A stretch of 64,000 nucleotides of DNA from Apoda limacodes (Eukaryota > Arthropoda > Insecta > Lepidoptera > Limacodidae). Where the stretch lies: positions 29,507,153 to 29,571,152 of the forward strand of contig OX291545.1 in the NCBI GenBank assembly GCA_946406115.1, read 5' to 3'. Every line of letters begins with the position of its first letter. Position 1 is the first letter of the stretch. Positions 45,110 to 56,800 of this stretch are shown piece after piece. A model generated the notes under the pieces. It was not told the DNA's origin. It did no database searches and worked only from the letters and a program-made list of their open reading frames with translations. The position numbers and the translations under genes are program-made.

Positions 45110-45620
45110 AGGGTATTTCAGTGCACCCGCCCAAAGATGGCAGCAGTACTCCATTTGGGGCCGCACTTGCGACTTGTAAAGCAACAGCCTCTACCCCGAC
45201 GTGAAGTATTGCCTTGCTCTGTTGAGTAAACCTATTTTTGGACGCCAGCTTCACCGTGTCTTGCCGTGTTTTCCTTCAGAACGGAACGAAGGATGCTTGC
45301 TCGACCCGTGTAATAAGCGTCACCAGTACTGTCATCTGCATAGCAATGCATGTTGTTGGTGTCCAACATGTCTTTGATATGCAGTAGAAACAGCGTAGAA
45401 GTAAGCACAGAGCTTAATATCCTTGCTATCAGAGCAACTACCGTCAACTACGGCTCGTATGCGTCTGCTGGAAAAAAAGCTAGCCACCTATTTGCAAAAA
45501 CCCTCGGGCACTCCGTAAGATGGCAAATTTGATAGAAGACCCCGGTGCCAGACCCAATTGAACGTCTTCGCTATGTCCAGGCTACATGCCAATGCCTCCC
45601 CCTAACTCTTAATGGTTAGT

Positions 45621-46750
45621 AGTCTTGTTCATATTCAGTCGCTTAACTGATTGCTCCGTACTAGTACATTCTTTCAGATGTACTAGTACAGTATTCTAGT
45701 ACTATTAGTTCAGTAGTACACTACGTACGGATGAGCTAAAACATGACAATTTTCATATCAGTCTGTATAATCCTGTTACAAGACTCGATTAGCGAACACG
45801 ACAGCATCGTACGTAGGTATTTTGCTTCTTATTTTTTGGTTTCCAACCAAAATGATAAAAACGAACTTTGGTATGTGTATGGAGTATTTAATATTAATCT
45901 CGGTAAAAAGTAAAAGTGTATAAAAATGTGGATTCGATTCGATATACGTGTGCGTATGGAGCCTTTAGTTTGAAAACCTTGTTAAGGGTAAATAAGTTAA
46001 CCATACAAATTAATTTGCCATAATTTTCGCAGTTCCCTAAATTTAACTTTGTAGTAACGTTTTTAGCGTCATTAGTATTTTCTGAGCCAAATGTTGCTTC
46101 GTTTAGGCCTATCCGGTGCTATTTTAAATGTCTAAACCTAACACATAAAAAGTAAAAATCTTTAAAAAAAGGCCCAAACGTACTAGGTACCGTCACCGAA
46201 GCACTTATCAATCAACTATGACATTATTTATTAATTAATTTAAGCACACATATATATTTACAGTTAAAATACATATTAACGTGTCAAGTATCAATGAACT
46301 ATGAAACATTACTGTCTGAATTAATTCAGGTATAAGATTCACTTGTACTGTTCTTTCGTAAAATGGATTTTATGTTGTGGAATTTAAAGTTGTAATTAGT
46401 ACAAGGCACGAAACGCTTAGGTCTTTTATTTCCTAGATTTCGCGGTCATAGTTCGGACGCGCATCCCGCTTTCACTCATGCGTCCATCGTAAAACAACTG
46501 AGATAGAAGTAAAATCTTTCTGGCGCTGAACGCAGCGCTGTGACCGAACGATTATGCCAAGCATTTGTTTCATTCTCTCTCTTCCATAGTTTGTTCCTTT
46601 GCTGTCGCACATGTCCGAAAACAACGAGACCGATTACGCTTAGGGAATAGTTCATTCTATTACAGTACCGGGAATTAATTCCTTTTCATTCATCATTCAT
46701 GTACTACACAAGACTAATGGCACAGACTATATAGGGATCCCAGGGAATAC
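45621..46750. mobile_element. Unclassified 1.13-kb insertion with 11-bp TSD
   Basis: Flanked by a perfect 11-bp duplication TAATGGTTAGT (45610-45620 and 46751-46761) that restores the family A LINE when removed. The first 150 bases are packed with TAGTAC/GTACTA words. The end (TACACAAGACTAATGG...) read in reverse contains TTAGTCTTGT, echoing AGTCTTGTTC at the start. No open frame of note and no A-tail, so it looks like a non-autonomous DNA element of a type I cannot name. Confidence 0.65.
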
Positions 46751-46815
46751 TAATGGTTAGTGCCCATCGGTGTGTGCGATACACTAGAAGCACCAGTCGA
46801 GCTACCGTGGCAGCC

Positions 46816-47096
46816 TTGATGAGATATGGAGTAAGCAGCAATATTGCTAGCAAACCTTTTTCTAAGTGAGAGGTCGTAACCTCTACAGCACCCTAGTCCT
46901 AGGCCCAGGATAAAGTAAAGTGCTATCCTATGTGTAGTTAGGGGCAATGACGGCATTGTTGAAAGTTATTTATTTTTTACATTAATATGTAGTTACGTAA
47001 TTCTAAGCAAAACGAGCTCTAAACTCCATTTGACATAGCATGTTGCGGGAGATACGAAAGTTTTTACGAAAGGTGCGTTTTGTTTACAAGTATTGT
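46816..47096. other. Non-genic stretch
   Basis: No gene or recognisable element. Confidence 0.35.
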
Positions 47097-47290
47097 ACGC
47101 ATTGAATGCCATCTACGCTCTCTTTGCGTGCATTTAACAATTGTATTTGCCAAAAATGAATGCGATATATGGTCTGCACGCATTTAACAGTTGTATTTGC
47201 CGAAAATGAATGCACTCTACGGTACTTCCAGATTATTTCCAAATTCAAAGCATTGGCTTCACATGCTCGGGAGGAAGAGCAGTGGCTGCT
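47097..47290. repeat. Dispersed repeat, copy 2 (partner at 11420)
   Basis: Contains an internal tandem duplication: GCGTGCATTTAACAATTGTA...AAAATGAATGC at ~47125-47160 and CACGCATTTAACAGTTGTAT...AAAATGAATGC at ~47175-47215. It then has CACATGCTCGGGAGGAAGAG. Copy 1 at 11420-11563 has one unit only. Confidence 0.6.
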
Positions 47291-47559
47291 GTATTGTTTG
47301 TTTCGATTTCAATGCCTGTGGGCTCTCATAGCTCTCAATGCAGTCAGCAAATCGTAGCTAAGATTGCAGCCCCTGGTAGGTAACTACAATTTTAATGAGT
47401 ATGCATTTTCGAAGATATTACGTCGTCATAGTAGTCGTTTCAACCGGAAGTTTACTGTAGACCGTAGGCCTCCCCCATATGCACCCATACCGGTCCTGAA
47501 TCGGTTTTTATTAAATATGATTAACATAAAGAACGGAGTCATATAGCTGGAGAGATAGC

Positions 47560-49752
47560 GTGTGTGAAGACGGAGCAACCCTTTGTTATTCGTGTATACA
47601 GACCGCCTTCAGCGGACTATGAAAACATAACATGATATACGAAGCTTTATCAATGATTTGCAATAAAAATAAAAAATTACTCATTTGTTAAGATTTTAAT
47701 ATTGATTTGTTAGTAGACTCCTCCACCTTATGCATTTAATTGAAAAGTCTGTTCTAATCATTCAACTGCAAAAATATATTTCTAGAGCCAACCAGAATAA
47801 CAGCCAGTACGGCAACATGTATAGATAACAATTTTGCAGATTTCTGTTTGACAGTCACAATAAGTGCATTACACACAATACATACAGTTACTTCAAATTC
47901 AAATGTTAACTAGAGACAAGTCGAGAAAAAAATATTACTAGGCCAAAATAAAAAAAACACTTTTTGAAAAATAATTTTTTGTTAAATATTCCATCTTTGA
48001 TTGATTGTGATCCTAATACTCTGTATAATATTCTTTTTAAAACCTTTAGTGAAGAGTATTGTTTCAATATTTACACCCAAGACTGTCTTAGTTAACAAAA
48101 GCCTATGTTTTAGTGATTGGGCTACCTTGGGCATCCAAAGAAGTAGAAAACGATTGTTCGAATTATACAGCGAGAGTAAATGTAATATGAGTGAGAAATG
48201 TAATTATTATGTCAAAACATATTCTAAATTGTTGAAACTTGTCTGCCACATAGCTAAATCACGTTTTCTTAGTAAAAATAAAATAAAAACCGTAGTGACA
48301 AAATAAAAGCCACTTGGAATATTATCAATGCTGAGACTGGAAAATCTAAACGCCATAAAACTGGTAATTCCTAGAGGTTGATAGGACTATTTTTAGGTCA
48401 GAAATAGAGATTGCCTTATCATTTCATAAATTCTTTTTTGATATTCCAGTCTCTACTACTAACTCGCTAAACTCTTCTCCGTTATTAGCAGAGGTTAAAA
48501 GAAAATGTAAAAGAATGGTCCAAAGATTTTGAATTCACACATGTAAACCATAATGATGTTGTTAAAGCATTTAACTCGTCAAAATATAAAAAAACACTGC
48601 TGACTTGTGGGGCCATTCTGTTATCCTAGTTAAAACTATGATTTCAGTAATTGTTCCCCAATTAGCTTTGATATTTAATAAATGTATTAAGTATGGTGTA
48701 TTTTCTGATCTCATGAAGTACAGTAAAGTTATACCTATATTTAAAACGGCTAGTACTGACTAACCTAATCCTAAACTATTTCAAATAATGTTAACAACTG
48801 TCTGACTAAAGTTGGTTCAACATGAATAATTTACTCCTTAATAGCAAGGTTCAGTCAGGTGTAGCAGAAGAAGCAGTGTATTTATAATCGGCGAGCAGTT
48901 AGATATTATAGATAATACAGTATTTTTAGGTATTAACCTAGACACAAAGCTTTAGTGGGGCCCACATTTAGCTAGATTGGCGAATAGGCTTAGTTTTGCA
49001 GCATTCGCGGTTAAAAAGATTCGTCAACTTACGGACGAAGCTACTGCCTAGATTATACTTCAGCTACTTTCATAGCGTGATGACCTACGGTATTGTACTT
49101 TGGGGACAAGCAGCTGATATTCAAACAATCTTTGTGCTGCAGAAGAGGGCTTTTCGAGCAATTTACAATCTATCCCATAGACACTTTAAGATATAAATTT
49201 GAGAAAATCAAGGTCTTAACGTTACTGTCTCAGTATATATTAGATAATTTAAATTATTTTTATAAACATATGGATTGCTTTAAAAAGAATAGAGATATTC
49301 ATAATCGTAATACTCGAAATCGACACAAACTTGCTCTGATCCACACAAGGATTAAGAAAATAGATAGATTATTTAAAGACAATGTATCCGTTTTTACAAT
49401 AAAACACTTGCAAAATTATGTCAATTTAACTTAAAAAAAAAGGTTCAAAAATTTTATCAAACAGAAACTTGTCGAAAAAGCTTATTACACAATTCTAGAC
49501 TACCTTGATAATACAAATGCATGAGACTAAATATATTTTTGTTAACATAATTTATTTGATAATTTGTATTAATTAATCAAAAATAATAAAGCGAATGCTG
49601 CAGAGTTTCTTTCGCCGTTTCTTCTCACTAGAACGCCATTTTGACTCCTAAACGGTAGTAACTAGTAACTTAGTTTATTAGCCTTAAAAAAAAAGATATA
49701 ATATCCTTGTATGTATGTTTTTGAGAAATAAAGCATCTGAATTTGAATTTTT
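47560..49752 (+). mobile_element. LINE family B, copy 3, nearly full coding span but broken
   Basis: Plus-strand relic covering the endonuclease (VYRPPSADYENI, then DFNIDLLVDSS, EPTRITASTATCIDNNFADF at ~47590-47840), the EN-RT linker (FSDWATLGIQRSRKRLFELY at ~48110) and the RT C-terminal half (FHSVMTYGIVLWGQAADIQT at ~49068, then RNTRNRHKLALIHTRIKKID at ~49310). The 3' UTR has GAGTTTCTTTCGCC near 49607, and the end is AATAAAGCATCTGAATTTGA. Stops and shifts are numerous; RT motif A to C is largely lost. Confidence 0.8.
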
Positions 49753-52700
49753 AATGATTATTAGTTATATGCTGTTTTCTTAAACAAAATTACAAAATGC
49801 TACGCACCATGCTACGTGAAATGGAATATAGTATCGAATCTCACCATAGATGTGTATTATTATTTTGTAATTTTCCCCCCTTGTCATTTTTTTATTTTTG
49901 TATAAAAATCGATTTTCTCTCAGTCCGTCACCCCCTCCCCCTGAAAACGTAACGCATTAAAAGGATGACCCCGAAATAAAAACAAAATGTAGGTATACGT
50001 GATTATATATTTTGTAGACATCATAAAGCAACATTTACATTACCATAAAGAGTTTTACACCGCAGCGCAGGCGGCGACTAAACTATTCGAATGTAACAGT
50101 ACATCGTAACAAAATTCAGCTCGCGCATACATACACACACGCGCACCGTCATGCACACACAACGCACTCACCGCCACACTGCATGAAACATTAGTGTGGC
50201 CATATTATCACACTTGCGTGACAAGTGTTGCCAGAGACATGTCAATTGTAGACTTGAAAAGATATTTATATAAAATTACTTAGCAACTCAGAAATGTGAT
50301 TTTTTAATAGATACCAAGACCAATTACTATCCTATATAATATTTATTTAATTAGTTTTAGGGTCAAGATTTTATCCTCATTACTTACTTAACCCTTTTAG
50401 GGCTGCCATGCGTCTGTATTTCTTCAAATTTGTACTAGTTGTAATATTTTTAGTTTTAATTTTGAAGAACTCTGGTAAATTTTAATGGAATACAAGTTTT
50501 AGGCTCTGGCAACAAATGTCAGAAAGCCACTCACGCAAACACGCACACACAAATACTGAAAAGGAGAACGGGAGATTAATAACATACTTTACATTTTAAA
50601 TGTACTTATACACTAACTAACCACGAGCCTACGCGTCCCTTTAAAGCGGGACAAAAACCGCACAATTATTTAAATATCAATTCGTAAATATTTAGATATA
50701 ATAATATATCGTTAGAAATAAAAAAAAACAGGATAAAGACTAGACTTTACACTGATCAACGACAAATTGGCTAACAGCAATATATCGCGAGTGCCGCCCT
50801 CGCGGAGAGTGAATACTTAAACTATTAAAACGCTACAGCGTACGATTAGCAAACTCAAACAAATTGAGCGACCAAACGATAATACAAAAAAAAAATAACA
50901 ATAAGTGTGACCGTGTCATAAAGATGACCGTACACTAGAGCGAACACAGAAATACAAATATATCTACATTATAAACAAACTTAAACTATTATATTTGTGG
51001 AACATAAAACGCCTTATGCAATACACGAATCTAATTTCAAAGGTAACATCGATTTAGTGTCCGGTCAGCGCACGTTCACTCTCCGCAAAGTTCGCGGATT
51101 TAACAAACACAAATATACTGATAACTGTTACCTACACAATAAATTACATAAATAATTTGAATTTAAAACAATTCTTAGGCTTCTGATATACATATTTGTA
51201 GTACCATCACGAACCCTAGTTATATTACACCGAGATCTCCGCACATTTGAACAATTCCAATTGTAAGATTAAGTGCCAAATATGGCATGTTCCAAAAGTG
51301 CAGAGAGCTCAAAAACTAAATATTTACAAAAAAAGAGAGTAGCCACAAAAAGCTGCGGGTGATATGAATACAGGTATCCCCCTTTGTACTTACAGGGATA
51401 TGTATTTATTGTGACACAGGCCAGACGAACTGATTGCATTGCATTGATTTCTCTCACATTTAATATATGTATATATACAATTTCTAACCATACGGTTTTG
51501 GCTACATAATATTTTTCGAGAGTTTATTGGCAGATGAATTTCATTTCAAAGAAAACATATACATTAGAAATTTATCCTCGCCACTGAACTTTATAGTTGT
51601 TTTATATTGGTTCAAATAAAAATAAACACTTGTTTCGACTATGACTATATTTAATCATATGATTAGATTAGGATTTATAGACAAACCTGTTAATCCAAAA
51701 TAGACTTTTTCGTCAAAATAGAATACCGACAAAAATACTTTCAAAATATTGAGTAAAAAAAGATTGTAGAAGTAAAAAATACCGAAGTTGCCACACTGAA
51801 CTTTAATTACGGTCCAAATTTGGCACAAACGTTTTAAATAGCGTGTAAAAATAATACTAAAAATATTTAGAATGGCAGTGTTGTTGAACACCGACATTAA
51901 ATTATTACTTTCTACTGTTTTTATACCACACATGTACATCAACATTTGAACCTTAGCTCCTGAATAAATTAAAAATGATGGCATATAAAAAAGATTACAA
52001 AATCTCAAAAAAAAAACAGTCAAAAATGTACCAATTGTATTATTTCAACGTATTTGCAGTAGAAAACATGTGTGGTCCAAAAACTTCTTCACATTTTTTT
52101 CTACAAATAAATTTCTTTGGTACATTTTTGTGAGCAAGACAAGAGATATATGTATGTAAGACTAATAAAGACCAAGTGATTCTATATCAACAAAAGGCAA
52201 CAAGCAACATTGGGAAATTGCCAACATTAGTCAAAATGTAATGTCGAATACCGATTAATACAAAATTGAGTCATAATTAGCGATTAAATCATGACTCGAT
52301 TACTTTATCAATAATTTTCTGAATACTTTAATTGAAACCGATACCAAAAATTAATAAAATTCTTAATTATATCCTCCTTCTTCATTTAATGTTTACAAAT
52401 TATATATGATTATGATTGTGTATTCAGACACTGATTAACCCTTTCTAGGGATTAAAACCGTGAATATACATACATACATTATATATTAACTGGAATATAA
52501 ACATTCCTTTAATTTTTGGTATCCATTCCAATTGTATAACCAACAAGTTGAGTATCTTATAGTGATACCATCAATACCAAATACTGTCATTTATAACGAA
52601 TACAATCCTTAAGGACAACATTTATATAGTTAAATTTTACATTCTTTATAATACCAATGACCTAAACTTACTTTGTTCTTATGATGGTATTAAATTTTGT

Positions 52701-53830
52701 GATTGTCGAGTGTGTAATATCCTTGACAAAGAGGCGTTTAGGACCAGAATGCACTTAAGATCAAAGATGTTATAACAGACCCACATAAAAAATTCAAACC
52801 AAAGATTACACTTAATCTTAAGCACGGCTGCATTTAATAACTTGAATATGAAATATTATTGGATATCTTATTTGTAAATTTGACATCATTGCGGTGTTAG
52901 TTATTTCATACTCAATACATAATAGTATATTTATTAGTCTTAATATTTTGAGTATCTAGTGCTTAAGATTAAGCACATGCTAAGACAAGGTCTAAGTGCC
53001 ACCTGATCAACTTACTGGAATGTTCACACCATAGACTTCGAGTTCTGTAATCTGTCCTATGGACTGCGCATAAGGCTCACCAAATTGGCCACACTTTGGA
53101 AAGGGACAAAGTTAATCTGTGGTATCTCTTTTCATAGACACCACACGTTAGCTTCGTCTCTGTCACACTTTGACGACCATTTATTTTTTCACGTCTGTCT
53201 CGGAAATGCGCTGTCCAGTTCACTATGTCTATGGTTCGCACCGCCTCGCCACGTATTGCTTCTATATATGCGTATTAAATCCAACGAGTAGGTACGAGAC
53301 ATTTTTTTTTTACTTACATCCAACATTTATATTTATATATGATAAACGTTTACACATTAAAACAACCTACGCTCCGTCATTTACATCAAGAGTAAAACTA
53401 TGGGGACACACATAGATTAACAATCGAATAAATATAGGAATACATACTACACAGTCTGTTATAACGGCAAGGGGCAATCAATACATCGCATAGGAAACGG
53501 TAATACTATCAAAAAAAACATTTAAGTTGCCTAGTAAAATCAATTTTAGAGATTTATTTACAAAACGGAACGGTGATTTTTTTGTATTTCAGATTATGCA
53601 AAAAAAAAAAAACAAGATGGCGGTCTATGGAATCTATTGATGGCCTCAACCGGCACGCACACATTCGAAAGCGCGATCACAACATTCATATCACACATGG
53701 GAATACAACACCATCGTAATATTAAAAAAAAAAAGATTTCGAGATTTTTTCACTCCTTGTGATGTCCAAAACCGACGCATATCGAGATTGTCCAAGATTT
53801 TATGTAAGTCGTATTTTATGTAGATTTAGT
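49753..53830. other. AT-rich stretch, possible long 3' UTR of the skywalker-type gene
   Basis: No coding region seen. CA-rich microsatellite-like sequence lies near 50127-50180. The stretch starts directly after the stop codon of the minus-strand gene, and several TTTATT strings (AATAAA on the minus strand, e.g. 53554 and 53182) could be polyadenylation signals. A long 3' UTR is an inference from the gene's neuronal class, not shown by sequence. Confidence 0.35.
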
Positions 53831-56800
53831 TTACGCGCCGGAAAAGCCGTACACCTCGAGGACTCTGATCTCGAAGTCGCCGCTCGGACAAAGAGGCGGG
53901 TTGTTGAACGTAGAACACCGGTCAGTCTTGCCAAACCGTATGTTCTCGTCCAACCATATTGCTTGACCGTCACTGTAAACGAATTTTGTTTTTTATCAAA
54001 TTAACAAATAAATGAACGGTATAATTTAGTCTGAAATGTTATTGTTATGATTTGCTATATATAAGACTTTACATGAATCTAGATGTAATCAGTATTAGCA
54101 CTATTAATGAAAGATGTAACTTAAACTACTAAATTCAAATCTATTTATTATCTTGGTGACTCACTTTACAATAATTTTGTATTTGATGAAGTCAGATTTT
54201 AATACCAATTCTATTTCTGGAAGTGCAAAACAGTCCCATTTTATAAATTGAAATCATATTTACAATTCTTGTTTTCTGTCAAGTATGAACACATTCCTGC
54301 AAGTTTCCAAAAAGGCACCTTAGAAGGGATCGACTAGAACATGTGTGTATAGGCTCACCCTCCACCGATAGTGATCATGGTACTGTCCGCCGCCATGAAG
54401 AGCGAACTGGCGTGAGAAGGACGGTCGCCCTCCCCGCTCTTGTCGTCCTGGAGACACCCGACCCAGGGGTACTTGGCGCGGGCGGGATGCAAGCTGCAAA
54501 GTAACGAGTACTGACCCTCCTCCGATGGTAATCATCTTGGCGTCTGCCGCCATGAACAGCTCCGACCCGTGCGCCACACGTTCCTCGCCCTTGCCGTCCG
54601 CGTTCGCCGAACATCCTATCCACGGGTATTTCGCGCGCTCCGGGTAAAGGCTGCAAGCGAACCAGCGGTTTGATGCTTATGAATGACACCATGAGGCCTA
54701 ATCGACCACTCTCTCTCTCTCTCTACTTACACTAAAACTGGTATTTAAAGCAATATCGAAAAAATGCGGGTCGATGAACCTATGACTGAGGTGTTTTCAA
54801 ACGTGTAGCGTATTATTATTACATTTGAGTTATTTTTTACAAATCAATGTGGACACAAAATGTGGGCTCTTCTCACACTAAGTGATTCAAAAAGCGGGGA
54901 TAAGCAAGACATCATTTCATACATTCCAACAGCTTTTTTGACCATTAAAAGAATATGAGGATTTTTTTTTAATTTTACTGTCGCATGATAATCCATTTTA
55001 TTCTTTTAATTTTCGTTGTCTAAAAATGATTATATTTTTATGCAAATTTATCTTACTTCTTTTTGCGTATCCTTACTTACTAAAAATTCATACTTTTCCC
55101 TATCTTATGCTTTATTGTTATATATTTTATGCCTTTTTCTTATTGTTGGTACAATTTCATCCTTTTTCCTATCTTATGCCTTTTTGCAATCCTTTAAACA
55201 ATTTCATCCTTCTCTAGCTCATGCCTTTTTGGTTATCTTTCATACATTATCTTCCTTTTCTATTTATGCCTTTTATTACAAATTGCACTAATAAATTATA
55301 AGTCTTGAGCACCTTTCGAAATCTTACCTAAAATATAGGTAACGGTAGTACAGCAGTCTGATTAAGATTGCATATTCGGTGAATAGCGGACGATAAGGGG
55401 TTTACAACTATAGCACGGACGCTAAGCAGGAAGAATTTCGTTCAATGACCCGTCACTATTTGTCTCCGTTGCACGCGCATAATGATTGCACTCCTCTATG
55501 ACAGAGGCCGTCGCATCTGTGCGACTGCGAAGGCAAATAATTATGCGCGTGCAACAGAGACAAATAGTTTTCATTTTTTCGCGAAATTGTAATGATTTTT
55601 TTTGTATATGTCTGTCTAAGTGGGTCGCTGAATGGTGTAGATTCACATTTGGACTCACTTCGTGGCGCTTCAATCAGATTCTAGGATTTTTATTCTTTAT
55701 ATATTTTTTTATTTCATTAAGATTACATTTATATAAAAAAATTATATATATGTATATGATAGTATAATATGGTTTATATAAAAAAATCGAAAACACGTTT
55801 GCTGAACCCACTTATAGCAGACAAGTCGACGTTCGGACAGAAGAACGACGTTGGATCCCCTTTTTATGCTTTAAATTACGTCTTTCTTAAGGTTTTGTAT
55901 GAAAAAAATCTACGGCGTTTACCCTAAAATCTTTATATTGGCTAACTCTTCCCGAATGACTGGTCTTCATAGAAATCAAGCTAGCCAATTCTCAAAACCA
56001 TGATATCACATGCCAACAATGTATTAAATAAATAAATATTTTTGGACATTACACACAGCGCCGTCTGGCACCAAAGTAAGCAGAGCAGAGATATATCATA
56101 TATATTATACATAAATACCCCCAGACTCAAGACAAACACAAATGTTATTTATCACATAAATGTTTGTCTACTGCGGGAATCGAACCCACACCCTCTGTGC
56201 AGCAGTCGGCAACACTACCAACTAGGCTGCGAGGGAGACAAAGAGATGAGATGAGATATATAGAAGTATTAGTATCTATCTATTAACATGGGAAAACATT
56301 TTTTTTAAACGAAAATACTACCGCCTAAGTCAAATATCCTCTAATGACCGGAGACCGAGATATTATACTCCCCCTGCTCATCGTTGCCCTCTGCAAAATT
56401 GATAAGGGTCCCACTGCGTCTTTCATACCAATCACCATTTTCAACCGAAAATGCACCTTAAGATTTATTATTTTTGCTATGGTGTAGTGACTTCTTTTAA
56501 TCGAAACCAAAGTCAATTCGATTTTTATTGAAGTTAGATACAAAGGTTTAAATTATTATTTAAGTACTCTTTTAAACATAGCTAACATTTTTTTTTTAAG
56601 TAGTATAGATGTGTTTGAAACGTCGAAGTATAGTGTGAGAGACATGCAAAGCGATTTAGCGAGAACGGTGCAAAGCATGAGATGAGCCATGAAGTAAATG
56701 TCGCAGCAGCGCTTACCCGTGACCCACGAAAATTAACCACTAAACACATTTTGATGTCAATTTCAAAAATATCACAACAGACATGAGTGAATAAAAAGTG

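Larger units (their letters stand above)
44131..46815 (-). mobile_element. LINE family A copy interrupted by two later insertions
   Basis: Minus-strand copy in three pieces: 44131-44592 (3' tail and C-terminus, from CGCTAAGGTGGCAGACAAGC), 45110-45620 (RT, from GTGCACCCGCCCAAAGATGG to the ATGCCAATGCCTCCCCCTAA block), and 46762-46815 (GCCCATCGGTGTGTGCGATA then CACTAGAAG). The gaps are a piggyBac-type MITE and a 1.13-kb unclassified element. An internal deletion is also present near 45265. Frames are broken throughout. Confidence 0.8.
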
